Source: Bradyrhizobium sp. CCGB12 (GTDB taxonomy: Bacteria > Pseudomonadota > Alphaproteobacteria > Rhizobiales > Xanthobacteraceae). Taken from it: DNA of 64,000 bases. The position numbers and the translations under genes are program-made. Numbering within the stretch: the first letter of the stretch is position 1; the number at the start of each line of letters is the position of its first letter. This document shows, one piece after another, positions 26,558 through 34,798 of the stretch. A model generated the notes under the pieces. It saw only the letters and a program-made list of their open reading frames with translations. It had not been told where the DNA came from and ran no database searches. Where the stretch lies: positions 5,146,001-5,210,000 of the forward strand of contig NZ_JANADO010000001.1 in assembly GCF_024199845.1 (NCBI RefSeq), read 5' to 3'.

Positions 26558-27532
26558 ATGTTGCGAATTTTGCGTAACGGTGTTTTCGGGCTCGTCATTC
26601 TTGCATCACTTTTCAGCACCACCCCTCCCGCCTCCGCCGCCTATCCCGACCGTCCGGTGCACTGGCTGATCGGCTTTTCCGCCGGCGGCCCGGTCGACAT
26701 CGTGGCGCGGATCATGGCGCAGTGGTTGTCGGACCGTCTCGGCCAGCAATTCATCGTCGAGAACCGCACCGGCTCCGGCGGCAACATCGCGGCCGCGGCT
26801 GCGATCAACGCAGCGCCCGACGGCTACACGCTGCTGTTCGTCGCGCCCAACAACGCGATCTCGACATCGCTCTACAAGAAGCTGCCGTTCGACTTCCTGC
26901 GCGACACCGTGCCGGTCGCCAGCATCATGCAGCTCACCAACATGCTGGTCGTCTCCAACGCGTTCCCCGCCAAGACGGTTCAGGAGTTCGTCGACTACTG
27001 CAAGGCCAATCCTGGAAAAATCTCCTTTGCCTCGTCGGGCAACGGCACCTCGGTGCACATGTCGGCCGAGCTGTTCAAGGTGATGACCAAATGCGACATG
27101 GTGCACGTGCCCTATCGCGGCTCGGCCATCGCCTTCCCCGACATCATCTCCAACAAGGTGCAGCTGATCTTCGACAATCTGCCGTCCGCGCTGGAGCAGG
27201 CGAAGGGCGGCAACGTCCGTGCGCTGGGCGTGACCTCGCCGCAGCGCTGGCCGAGCGTGCCCGACGTGCCCGCGATCGCCGAGACCGTGCCGGGTTTTGA
27301 AGCGGTCGGCTTCTACGGCATCTCCGCGCCGAAGGGCACGCCGCCCGAGGTGATCGAGATCCTCAACAAGGCCGTCGGCGAAGCGCTGAAGGACCCCAAG
27401 CTGGTCGCCCGCCTCGCGGAGACCGGCGGCCTCGCCAAGCCGATGACGCCGGCCGAGTTCGGCAAGCTGGTCACCGATGAAACCGAGAAGTGGCGCAAGG
27501 TGGTGGAGTTCGCGGGGGTGTCGGTGGATTAG
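26558..27532 (+). CDS. Bug/TctC-family tripartite tricarboxylate transporter binding protein
   Basis: A 324-residue periplasmic protein. A signal peptide (about 1-26, ending SAAY) precedes YPDRPVHWLIGFSAGGPVDI, typical of the Bug family. NRTGSGGNIAAAAAINAAPDGYTLL and the GxP-rich AGxPxxVAETVPGFEAVGFYG region are characteristic. The start at 26558 is chosen because GGGAGG lies 6 bp before it; an ATG at 26546 has no such site. No permease genes (tctAB) are adjacent, as is usual for these very numerous proteins. It diverges from the TAXI gene with about 107 bp between starts. The ligand is unknown. Confidence 0.88.
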   Translation: MLRILRNGVFGLVILASLFSTTPPASAAYPDRPVHWLIGFSAGGPVDIVARIMAQWLSDRLGQQFIVENRTGSGGNIAAAAAINAAPDGYTLLFVAPNNAISTSLYKKLPFDFLRDTVPVASIMQLTNMLVVSNAFPAKTVQEFVDYCKANPGKISFASSGNGTSVHMSAELFKVMTKCDMVHVPYRGSAIAFPDIISNKVQLIFDNLPSALEQAKGGNVRALGVTSPQRWPSVPDVPAIAETVPGFEAVGFYGISAPKGTPPEVIEILNKAVGEALKDPKLVARLAETGGLAKPMTPAEFGKLVTDETEKWRKVVEFAGVSVD

Positions 27533-27955
27533 GCACCGCCCCGCAGGGCCTGTCGCTCAAGGGCAGGACGTTTGAGGGGGCCGAGGGGCCCTCTCACAAC
27601 AATAAGTGCGAAAACAACCCCATGCACAGTAGAAGACATGAGCAATCACAGGGGGTTACGGAAGCGGAAAAGCCGGACCCGGCCGACGACCGCAAGGCCA
27701 TTTGACACGTCGGGCAAAACACTGGCAGAATGCCATTATTCCGAATTCCAGCGATCGCCCGGGAGCAATGCATGCCGCGCAGCCCCGGCGTTCCGGCTTG
27801 GTCAGGGCAGTTCTATTTGGCGCGTTGTCCTGACGCGAGCCGATGAGCACTCGCTTGAAATCGCTTGAAATCGCTTGAGGATTGCACGCCCGCCTCGGTC
27901 CCTGTAAACGAACCGCGCACCGTTGCCGGCCGCGCGAAGCGGCCGCCTCGCGGCG
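27533..27955. other. Intergenic region without a convincing gene
   Basis: I see no protein-like frame. There are three near-identical 10-bp units, TCGCTTGAAA twice then TCGCTTGAGG, at 27851-27880. A GC-rich potential hairpin sits directly before the tRNA (GGCCGCGCGAAGCGGCC, about 27929-27945). Confidence 0.5.
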
Positions 27956-28031
27956 GGGCCTGTAGCTCAATGGTTAGAGCCGGCCGCTCATAACGGTCTG
28001 GTTGCAGGTTCGAGTCCTGCCGGGCCCACCA
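27956..28031 (+). tRNA. tRNA-Ile (CAT anticodon)
   Basis: The sequence folds as a standard 76-nt cloverleaf. The acceptor pairs GGGCCTG with CGGGCCC, the D arm is GCTC/GAGC, the anticodon stem is GGCCG/CGGTC with CAT in the loop, and the T arm is GCAGG-TTCGAGT-CCTGC. The CCA end is encoded. The body resembles the isoleucine tRNA ileX, whose CAT anticodon is changed to lysidine to read AUA, more than elongator methionine tRNA. The sequence downstream turns AT-richer, so it may mark an island border. Confidence 0.88.
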
Positions 28032-28291
28032 ATGAGATCAGAGGCTTATAGCCAGCACCGCACAAGCCGGAAAATCGCCGCTACAGCTATCGCCACAGAT
28101 ACGTGCTCTGTCCGTTCCGGTGCCAATACTGGACGAGCCTGGTTGGACGGTTCTTGCTTTTCGATCTCGCGAGCTCTCACGACGCTGGGCAGCGCCATAA
28201 CTACTCTTTGGTCGATAATAGGCACGGGCGTACGAACGATTAACGACTCAACTTTATTCCATCCGACGTGACGATCTGTGCGCTAGGTAAG

Positions 28292-28492
28292 ATGTTGCTT
28301 TGGGATGGGCTGCGCGTAGTAGTCGCGAGCCTGGCGACAGTGTGTATCGCTGGTGTCCTCTACCTCATTGCAACCCATGCGCAATCTGAAAAGCGAACGT
28401 TCGTCGAAGCATCAACAAAGCCAAGCTGCCTGCCCAGCCACTGCCGGGCGAAAGCACCCGGCGGTCGATATTCCGTCCCGGATCTGCCGTGA
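28292..28492 (+). CDS. Possible small membrane protein
   Basis: A 66-residue frame starting MLLWDGLRVVVASLATV with one clear membrane helix (VVVASLATVCIAGVLYLIATH), then a charged tail. AGG lies a few bases before the ATG at 28292; a GTG at 28268 would lengthen it. No family is known, and it could be chance. Confidence 0.28.
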   Translation: MLLWDGLRVVVASLATVCIAGVLYLIATHAQSEKRTFVEASTKPSCLPSHCRAKAPGGRYSVPDLP

Positions 28493-28629
28493 GATGGATC
28501 ATTCCTGATTGCTTCACCTGCGTAGGCCCGCGTCCCTGTGAACCGCTATTTCACGGCGATCCGCGCTGAGCTCGAAACAATGTTGGCCTTTTGCGTGAGA
28601 TGAGACAGCGCCCTTTCAAGACATCATCG

Positions 28630-29598
28630 TCATTGATTCGGTTCGCCTGACTTCACCACCTGTTCGAGCTGGTCAAGTATATCGGGCGACAATTTCGGTG
28701 CATGTTTGAGAAGAGAGGAGTAGAAGCCGTGCAAGTCCGCGTCACCTAAAATCCACTCAACTTGGTTGTTCGTCTGCGCGATGCGCATCAACTCCTCGAT
28801 CTGGGTAGGCGAAAAGTCGGTGTGTTTCGCGAGTTTCGCTATCACCAAATGGGTGGTTGCGAAGGTCCGGCTCTCACAGAGTTCGGCTATGTGAAGATCC
28901 CGCTCAATGTCGCTCGCTATCTTGATGGCCGGAAAGTTGAGTTTAAAAAAATCTGAGATCCGCGTATAAAAATGAATGCTTGCCTGCTTTCGATCTTCCC
29001 ACTCAAAAGCTAGGAACTCGCTCATTTCTGGCGGCGAGAGATGGGAGCGGTAGTCTCTGTCTTCGGACACAAAGTGAACTGATGTTCTATCCGCGATTTT
29101 CGAAAGCAGACATTCCCAGTTAACTGCGTCGCCCAGCGACCCTTCTTTTCCCGGCGGGTTACCGAGTCGCGAGCGTTTGAGAGCTTGAAGATAAATTTCC
29201 TCGGTCACCTCAATGATCGTGGCCTTTCCAAATAGTTCGTCCACCAGCGCATCCGCCTTCAATTTTGCGCCCGCTGCATCTGCCGTGATAGCTTCCACCA
29301 ATTGCGCGCGCTTCTTATTAGCGTCATCGAGCAGCGTCCGCAGCTCCGTGTATTCTCGATAGTCCTTAGCGAAAGCTGGATATGAGACTTTGAGCACTGG
29401 CTCCTGCAACCGCTTCATGGCGTCTACTATCTTTGTAGCTCGATTGCGCAGAAACTCATTTCTCACCTGATCCGTCAATGTAAGCTTGATCTCCTTTTTG
29501 TCGACCAGGGCCACCAGCTTGCGTAGCTCTTCCAGATCCTCACTGGTCAGATGGTAGAACGAAAGCAGGATGTTTGTGTCGACAAAGAGTGTGATCAT
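28630..29598 (-). CDS. PIN-like domain protein (DUF4935 type)
   Basis: A 322-residue protein. The N-terminus ITLFVDTNILLSFYHLT carries the first PIN acidic residue (Asp7, then TN). A second acidic site is plausible in LTDQVRNEFLRNR (Glu48 region), and HFVSEDRDYRSHL (about residue 185) gives the closing acidic pair. This is a PIN-type nuclease architecture of the DUF4935 group, larger than VapC toxins. The helical C-terminal half is unique. No antitoxin gene lies next to it. Members act on RNA or are of unknown role. It sits in an AT-richer segment after the tRNA, which suggests horizontal transfer. Confidence 0.75.
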   Translation of the reverse strand: MITLFVDTNILLSFYHLTSEDLEELRKLVALVDKKEIKLTLTDQVRNEFLRNRATKIVDAMKRLQEPVLKVSYPAFAKDYREYTELRTLLDDANKKRAQLVEAITADAAGAKLKADALVDELFGKATIIEVTEEIYLQALKRSRLGNPPGKEGSLGDAVNWECLLSKIADRTSVHFVSEDRDYRSHLSPPEMSEFLAFEWEDRKQASIHFYTRISDFFKLNFPAIKIASDIERDLHIAELCESRTFATTHLVIAKLAKHTDFSPTQIEELMRIAQTNNQVEWILGDADLHGFYSSLLKHAPKLSPDILDQLEQVVKSGEPNQ

Positions 29599-30111
29599 AG
29601 GCTGAATGCCGGGCCCTAATTATCGATTTCTACCTCATGTTGTTTGCGCGCGGGAAGAATAATCAATGGCAAGTGAGACGATTGCGCGAGGGGTGAGAAG
29701 ATAAAAAGTAGGCCCGAGCGCCCCGCAGGTTGGAAGGAACTTTCCGGTAACGAGCCGACATGTCCCGCCGAAGATTGGCCGTCTCACGAAACCGCTGCCT
29801 TTTGATTTCGAACTAGCGTCCCGACCGGTGCTATCTGTTGACCGACCGAACGCAATTTTTCCGTTAGAACTGTGAACAGCATCACAAATGCCAGATTGTC
29901 GTCAGTGTTATCTACTCTGCAACCAGTAGTGGACATTTAATCAGCTGTTGTTTTGCCGCACGAAGTCCGTCCGTCACGCGGACTATAGGCTTGCAAGGAC
30001 GTCCACAGCGACATCAGAACTCTTGTGACTTCGACTGCGGTCAGAGCCATGACCGTGCCAAGGAGCCCATGGAAGCGTAAGATCAGCAAACTGTTGCGGC
30101 GGGAGGCTGCA
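29599..30111. other. Intergenic region, divergent promoters likely
   Basis: This gap of 513 bp separates the divergent PIN-like gene and the large membrane protein gene. I see no protein-like frame. Its length and orientation suggest promoters for both, but no clear -35/-10 pair stands out. Confidence 0.4.
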
Positions 30112-31992
30112 ATGCATTCTTATCGGCTTTCAATAATTTTTTGTCTTCTTTTAGCGTTCAGTGGATTTGGAACGGACGCTCAATGCGGTCCCTTAGGTTG
30201 GCTTTCGAAGGGCTCCAAAGCGACCCGTAGTACAGCGACCGTTGTCAGTGGAGCAACCCTGCGTAGCTTGTCCAAGCGAGAAGCCATGCTTCTCGCGGGT
30301 GGCGCTGCCGTTTTCGTCGATGTGCAGGGTTCGCAAGTAATCGTAGAGGGAATTTCGAACGCGGCACGGGCGGTCGTCAATCTATCCGACGATGTGGTAC
30401 GGGCGGCCCGAGGGGTCATCGATGACATAGGCGGAATGCGCGTCAACCCCAAGCGTTATGCGATGACCCTCGAGACGGCCAACTTGCTAGGCAACAAGAT
30501 CGACGATCTCGCCAAGGACGGCCAAGTCTTTGTTGTCGAGAGTGGATTTGGCGCAGTTCCGCTGCGCATTCTTCCCCTCGGCAACGGTACATTGGGACGT
30601 TTCCGGGAAGTGAGCCCAGGGCTTATTGTGCGACTGGATCAGCAAATGACGGAAGAGGTTGTCGAGCTTCTAAAAAGTCCGGTGCAAACGGAGCGGATCC
30701 GTGTCGCCGCTTTCTTTGATGGCAGCGACGTCGACAGCATCAAACGGTTGGCCGATGCTGCTGGCGATAAACTGACCGAAGGCCGGCTTCTTGTCGATGC
30801 CAGTGGAAAGATCGCGCTGCCTTACCGCAGCGGTGACGTCGTCATAGCCATCGGACATGTCGAAGATGGCAGTTTTGTCGCCAGATCAGCCGGAGGAAAT
30901 GTCACTCAGCGAATTGCGATTGCCGAACTCGAAGCGGCCGCTGACGATGCCGGCGTAACGGTTCTGACTGCCGGTTGCAGTTGCGTTCGTGCTACCGGTC
31001 GCAGCGGCTTCGTAGATTCGGTCACAGACGTCGGCATTTCGGCTTCCCTATCAGAGGCGATGAATGCCAAATCATATGCGCAGATGCTCGGTGCATTTGG
31101 CCGCAGCGAATCTCCGTACGTGATCACCGGACCCGCGATGAATAAGCTCGCTGAGCATCGTGTGCTCGAACTTGAGCAACTGGTTCGCCACGAGAAAGCA
31201 GTCAACACGGGTGCCTTTTCGCTCCGACTAGTGAGGTTCATCGAGGCCGAGGGAATTGTGCAATATCTCATTCCGTGGTGGGGCTTCGGAATCGTTGCAT
31301 TCACATTCATGTTTCGTCGTAACAGGGCTGCGTACCTTAGACTGTTTCCGATTGTTCCGAATCCTCGACTGCATCCGACGTGGTCGATTGTGGTTAAATG
31401 TGGCCGGGAAATATTGTTTTTTGTCGTCGCCCCCCTAATTAGCGCGCTTGTTGCAATCAGCTTCCTATTTGGCGGTTGGTCGTTTCGCGATTTCCTTCAT
31501 GAACACTTATGGTCCGCATTCCTACGGCCTTTGCATTTTGTGATCTCTACGATCTTTTTTGTTGCGTTCATCGCGCTTCGCCTAGGGCTAATTGTGGCAT
31601 TCTGCCTTCCGGCAGTGCTTGCACTCGCGGAATTAGCTTTTTCGTTCGAGCGCTACCCAACTTATGTCTTAGTGGTCGCTAGCGTTCTGATGATTCCCTA
31701 TGCTGTTCTAGCTTGGCGGACGGTAAAGCACCTACCCGGCTGGCTGGTCGACTGGATTTCCGAAAAGAATTGGCCTGTTATCGGTCGGGTTGCCGTCATC
31801 GTCATTGCTGCGTTCCTCATCCCGGGCACCATAAGTGCTGTGACGTCACTTGGCGGTATGCTGTTTCAAATGACGCGCTTGCCGGCCCCAACGACGAAGT
31901 CGGCAACGGAAGCTGAAGCTCGGCTGGACTGCGAGAATCATCCTGCATCGGCGACCGTTTGCAAGGCGGTTCAAAGAGATGTGAGCGACTAG
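30112..31992 (+). CDS. Exported multi-helix membrane protein with possible caspase-like domain
   Basis: A 626-residue protein of unknown family. GGGAGG lies 5 bp before the ATG at 30112, and an N-terminal signal peptide follows (about 1-23). A soluble domain spans about residues 30-380. Within it, VVIAIGHVEDG (His249) and VTVLTAGCSCVRA (Cys289, Cys291) sit at the ends of hydrophobic strands, 40 residues apart. This is the arrangement of the His-Cys dyad in caspase/CHAT peptidases. About five to seven membrane helices follow (about 388-605). The stop TAG is immediately followed by the ATG of the next gene, so the two are co-translated. The peptidase idea is only pattern-based. Confidence 0.7.
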   Translation: MHSYRLSIIFCLLLAFSGFGTDAQCGPLGWLSKGSKATRSTATVVSGATLRSLSKREAMLLAGGAAVFVDVQGSQVIVEGISNAARAVVNLSDDVVRAARGVIDDIGGMRVNPKRYAMTLETANLLGNKIDDLAKDGQVFVVESGFGAVPLRILPLGNGTLGRFREVSPGLIVRLDQQMTEEVVELLKSPVQTERIRVAAFFDGSDVDSIKRLADAAGDKLTEGRLLVDASGKIALPYRSGDVVIAIGHVEDGSFVARSAGGNVTQRIAIAELEAAADDAGVTVLTAGCSCVRATGRSGFVDSVTDVGISASLSEAMNAKSYAQMLGAFGRSESPYVITGPAMNKLAEHRVLELEQLVRHEKAVNTGAFSLRLVRFIEAEGIVQYLIPWWGFGIVAFTFMFRRNRAAYLRLFPIVPNPRLHPTWSIVVKCGREILFFVVAPLISALVAISFLFGGWSFRDFLHEHLWSAFLRPLHFVISTIFFVAFIALRLGLIVAFCLPAVLALAELAFSFERYPTYVLVVASVLMIPYAVLAWRTVKHLPGWLVDWISEKNWPVIGRVAVIVIAAFLIPGTISAVTSLGGMLFQMTRLPAPTTKSATEAEARLDCENHPASATVCKAVQRDVSD

Positions 31993-32634
31993 ATGGAAAA
32001 TTTCGACGGCGCGGCGCATCTCTCCGTTCGCTCAATAGCCAATCTCGTGGCGAGCGAAACGCCAGCGGAGTTGGCTCGCTTGCGCACGCTCTTTCCAGAA
32101 CAGAAAGGGCTGTTTGACACCTCGTTTGTACTCGGCGACGAGACCTCCCAGTCTGAGCTGCACGACGGACGCCGGGCCGAGGCTTTGCGAGCTTTTGCAG
32201 AGGCTGGCATAGCCGCAGCCGAAAGCCGACTGTCCAAGGTCATCAAGGCGCTTGTGCTTCAGATAAAGCGGGCCCGGACGATAAAGCTCGTCAGCGCGAT
32301 CGCAGCGGCGATCTCTAGTGTTGGAGTGATCTCGGCGCTCGCTCTCGACAAGAGGCACGTGGCGATCGCGACGGCCGTGGTAAGCTTGGCTGCGTCTGTC
32401 GCTTCGATCATAGGAGAGCACCTTGAACAGCCGCTTACGGGGACACAAAAGGCCCTTAGCGACTTGCTTGTGTCCGCGCTCCGCGCCGAGTCGAAAGTCG
32501 CGGATATCAAAATCAGCCTGCTAACGGACGATCTGAGTCCGCCTGAGAACTTGCTGTCGTTGGTGAGACAAATGAACGAAGTAGCGGCTCAGATACGGGA
32601 AATTGTTGTCTTTGGCGGGATAAGCGAGCCCTAA
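31993..32634 (+). CDS. Two-helix membrane protein coupled to the upstream gene
   Basis: A 213-residue protein. The first 85 residues are charged and helical. Two membrane helices follow (IKLVSAIAAAISSVGVISAL and VAIATAVVSLAASVASIIG, about residues 96-140). A C-terminal helical tail of about 70 residues then follows. The layout recalls SLATT-type two-helix proteins linked to conflict systems, but I cannot identify the family. The ATG starts on the base after the stop codon of the 626-residue gene, with no gap, implying a fixed two-gene unit. Composition is less GC-rich than the core genes around it. Confidence 0.7.
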   Translation: MENFDGAAHLSVRSIANLVASETPAELARLRTLFPEQKGLFDTSFVLGDETSQSELHDGRRAEALRAFAEAGIAAAESRLSKVIKALVLQIKRARTIKLVSAIAAAISSVGVISALALDKRHVAIATAVVSLAASVASIIGEHLEQPLTGTQKALSDLLVSALRAESKVADIKISLLTDDLSPPENLLSLVRQMNEVAAQIREIVVFGGISEP

Positions 32635-32940
32635 CTAGCTTGAGGCGTCGTATGTTTGAGGGCCGACGCTCACATTGGAATAGCTGAACCAGTGGCATCT
32701 TAGACACACCTTGTCGCTTCACGTCAGCATCAAGATAATCAGCAGATATGCTGATCGTTGAACCGGATGAATTCTGTAACCCCAGACGCGCTTGACATAG
32801 ATCAAAGCGCCGAAGTCAGAGACTCGAACGAGATCGACTGTGGTGCACCGAAGGTGCACGGAGTGATTTTCTGGTCATTCGACTTGGCGGGCTCCGGTTT
32901 CTCCGCCGGAATCCGACCATCCGGATCTATTTTCAGATAC

Positions 32941-33219
32941 TCACCGCGATCGATGTTGAAAGCCATGGTGCTGAGCAGCGCCAAGCGTTGTCTCATAAGC
33001 CCTGTTGGGCCCAAACAAGGGAGCCGCGCCGCCAGGGCGTACTAGGCCCATTCTGCCTGCTGGCGTCAGTTCGCAGTCGTTCAACACATCCCGATCGGGA
33101 TATTGCGCCTGAAACAAATTTGGATGTTGAGTCGCCCACAACGGGCACTGGGCACTCGCAGAACTTATCACGCCAACCGACATAATCGCTGCAATAACAA
33201 AAGTCCTGAATCCATCCAT
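32941..33219 (-). CDS. Small secreted protein, possibly frameshifted
   Basis: A 92-residue product with a signal peptide (about 1-23, ending SASAQ), then CPLWATQHPNLFQAQYPD and a second Cys. GGAG lies 7 bp before the ATG at 33219. A second coding-like frame continues the same strand to 32802 (MAFNIDRGEYLKIDPDGR), overlapping the end of this one. A frameshift may therefore have split a longer gene. No family is recognised. The 33220-33630 gap upstream holds no convincing gene. Confidence 0.4.
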   Translation of the reverse strand: MDGFRTFVIAAIMSVGVISSASAQCPLWATQHPNLFQAQYPDRDVLNDCELTPAGRMGLVRPGGAAPLFGPNRAYETTLGAAQHHGFQHRSR

Positions 33220-33630
33220 AGTCGTGCTCCAAACGGCTGTTGTTTTCGTGCGGAGCATTCGCGCTGGCTCGAATTGCCTGCTCTATTGAATGCGTTTCCT
33301 TCGAATTTCTTGGATAAGCATGAGGTAGGTATGCGCTCGGAAAAAACACGCGGTGAATAATCACGGCTGTGCGAACGGCAAATCGGTATGCTCACGATAG
33401 CGTGACGCACACCCGCATCCCGCCAAAGTCGCTGCAGCATCGAGGCTCTCCACTCGCTCGTAGACTCAGCCCCTTCAGTTGACTGTCCAGGCGATCTCGC
33501 TGCGCCGACAGCACCCTGAGAGGCGTCGATCAGGAAGCCGCCGACGCGGGGCGAAGCCCCAGCCGCTAGCCTGCGGCAACTGGTTGATGGGAAGACTCGC
33601 AGCTTGACCGTTGGTGCCAAGGCTTGATAA

Positions 33631-33646
33631 TGTAGCATCCACTACA
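33631..33646. promoter_or_regulatory. TGTAG-N6-CTACA palindrome before the Fur-like pseudogene
   Basis: TGTAGCATCCACTACA lies 15 bp upstream of the ATG of the Fur/Irr-like remnant. It closely resembles the palindromes before the TonB receptor (34746-34761) and exbB (40180-40195). A shared metal regulator is inferred. Confidence 0.55.
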
Positions 33647-33660
33647 TCATAGGCCACCTC

Positions 33661-33919
33661 ATGTCGGATGACGAACTTCGCAGTATCTTGATCAATTTCG
33701 GCATCCGCCCGACCAGACACGTGTCTCTCTGATCGACTAGCTGCTGGGAAGCGAGAGGCGACCGGCCACCATCAAGTCCATCGTGAAGCATGTTCAGGAC
33801 AATCGTCGGCCGATCTCGCGGGCAACAGTCCTCAAAAGCTTGCGCGCGTTCGAACGATCCTGATTGATGAGCAGCTGCGTCGCAATGGGGTCCAGGGAAA
33901 CCTGTTTCACGCTTAACCA
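33661..33919 (+). pseudogene. Fur/Irr-family regulator, degenerate
   Basis: The frame from the ATG at 33661 reads MSDDELRSILINFGIRPTRH, the standard opening of a Fur/Irr protein (helix then G-[IL]-RPTR). Stops then interrupt it. In other frames follow LLGSERRP, then VQDNRRPISRATVLKSLRAFER, matching the region that is normally PIS-LATVYNTLRAFE, and IDEQLRRNGVQGNLFH. The metal-binding half is absent. At least two frameshifts or stops are needed, so it is not functional. A metal-type palindrome sits just upstream. End coordinate approximate. Confidence 0.7.
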
Positions 33920-33955
33920 GCTACCCGCTGGCGGCAGCAAAGAGGACGGCCGCTA

Positions 33956-34070
33956 GAGCATGATCCGGAAAGTGTGCAGCGGTTTCCACGGAACGCGTTT
34001 GCGCGGAGATCATGCTCAAATGAAAACCTAAAGCGCGATGACGATTCATCCTAATCTCGTCGCGCTTTAG
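33956..34070. repeat. Dispersed intergenic repeat with two nested inverted repeats
   Basis: GAGCATGATC (33956-33965) pairs with GATCATGCTC (34008-34017), and CTAAAGCGCGA (34028-34038) pairs with TCGCGCTTTAG (34060-34070). The GAGCATGATCCGGAAA opening is a widely scattered element in Bradyrhizobium and relatives. It lies just downstream of mntR and could end its transcript. Confidence 0.75.
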
Positions 34071-34127
34071 GGCTGCATCCACGGCGAGCGGGGCCTGGCA
34101 CGCATCTCGCTGCAGCGAAGGCCTCCC

Positions 34128-34622
34128 TTAACTCGCCTTCTTGATCCGCGATCCCTTGAGGAAATCCGAGAAGGCCTTGAGGGTCGCCTCCGAGACATGG
34201 TGTTCGATGCCTTCGGCATCGGCTTCGGCGGCCTCCCTTGGCACGCCGAGCGCGAGCAGCACTTCGAGAACAAGACGATGGCGCGCGCGCACGCGCCTTG
34301 CGAGCGCCTCGCCTTTCTCGGTCAGGAAAATGCCGCGGTAGGGGCGCGCCGTGGCGAGATCCTCGCGCTTCAGCCGCGCGATCGTGTTGATCGCGGTGGG
34401 ATGCGACACCCCGAGACGTCGCGCGATGTCGGTGGCGCGCGCCTCACCTGTCGATTCGATCAGATCGGCGATCAGCTCGACATAGTCCTCCAGGATGGCC
34501 GTCGACCGCGCGGTGCGGGCTTTGCCAAAACGCCGCGCCTGCGCCTGTTCGGTCGGGAGGGCATGGAGCGAGGCCTTGCGAGCAGGTGAAGCCTTCCGGC
34601 TCATGGGAGAATCCGCGTTCAT
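34128..34622 (-). CDS. mntR: Manganese-responsive regulator MntR (DtxR family)
   Basis: A 164-residue metal-dependent repressor. A basic N-terminal tail is followed by the winged helix (ATDIARRLGVSHPTAINTIARLKREDL) and the dimerisation/metal region. That region contains RHRLVLEVLLALGV and EGIEHHVSEATL, whose Glu and paired His are typical metal ligands of MntR. In other bacteria it represses Mn uptake, and in some it activates export. The start at 34622 (alternative 34604) has no strong ribosome-binding site. It is divergent from a TonB-dependent receptor gene, with a 176-bp gap containing the palindrome TGTAGC-N4-GCTACA. Confidence 0.9.
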   Translation of the reverse strand: MNADSPMSRKASPARKASLHALPTEQAQARRFGKARTARSTAILEDYVELIADLIESTGEARATDIARRLGVSHPTAINTIARLKREDLATARPYRGIFLTEKGEALARRVRARHRLVLEVLLALGVPREAAEADAEGIEHHVSEATLKAFSDFLKGSRIKKAS

Positions 34623-34718
34623 GGCTGACCGACCATGGGCTCCCCGGCAGGACATTGCAAGCCGGCGATTTTTCCTGTCGCCTTCCTGCAACAGCTTCGC
34701 AATTGCAACAGCCCCACC

Positions 34719-34761
34719 TTGACATCGTAGCCAATGCCTCTCAATTGTAGCCTTAGCTACA
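34719..34761 (+). promoter_or_regulatory. Promoter and metal-regulator operator of the TonB receptor gene
   Basis: TTGACA at 34719-34724 is a consensus -35 box. The perfect palindrome TGTAGC-CTTA-GCTACA at 34746-34761 falls where the -10 box and start site should be, a repressing position. Its core TAGC-N4-GCTA matches the core of the enterobacterial MntR box (ATAGC-N4-GCTAT). A weaker partial copy, CGTAGC-N4-GCCTCT, lies at 34726-34741. MntR next door is the likely binder; this is inference. Confidence 0.65.
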
Positions 34762-34798
34762 TATTGGTGTACTTGATAAGGCGCGTTGGAGGTCGGGG

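Noticed and set aside
27851..27880. Three 10-bp TCGCTTGAAA-type units as a CRISPR or regulatory array
   Set aside because: The units are directly adjacent with no spacers; it is a minor tandem repeat only.
33168..33638. 156-codon minus-strand frame across the small secreted protein gene
   Set aside because: It has no domain and overlaps the better-supported signal-peptide frame start at 33219.
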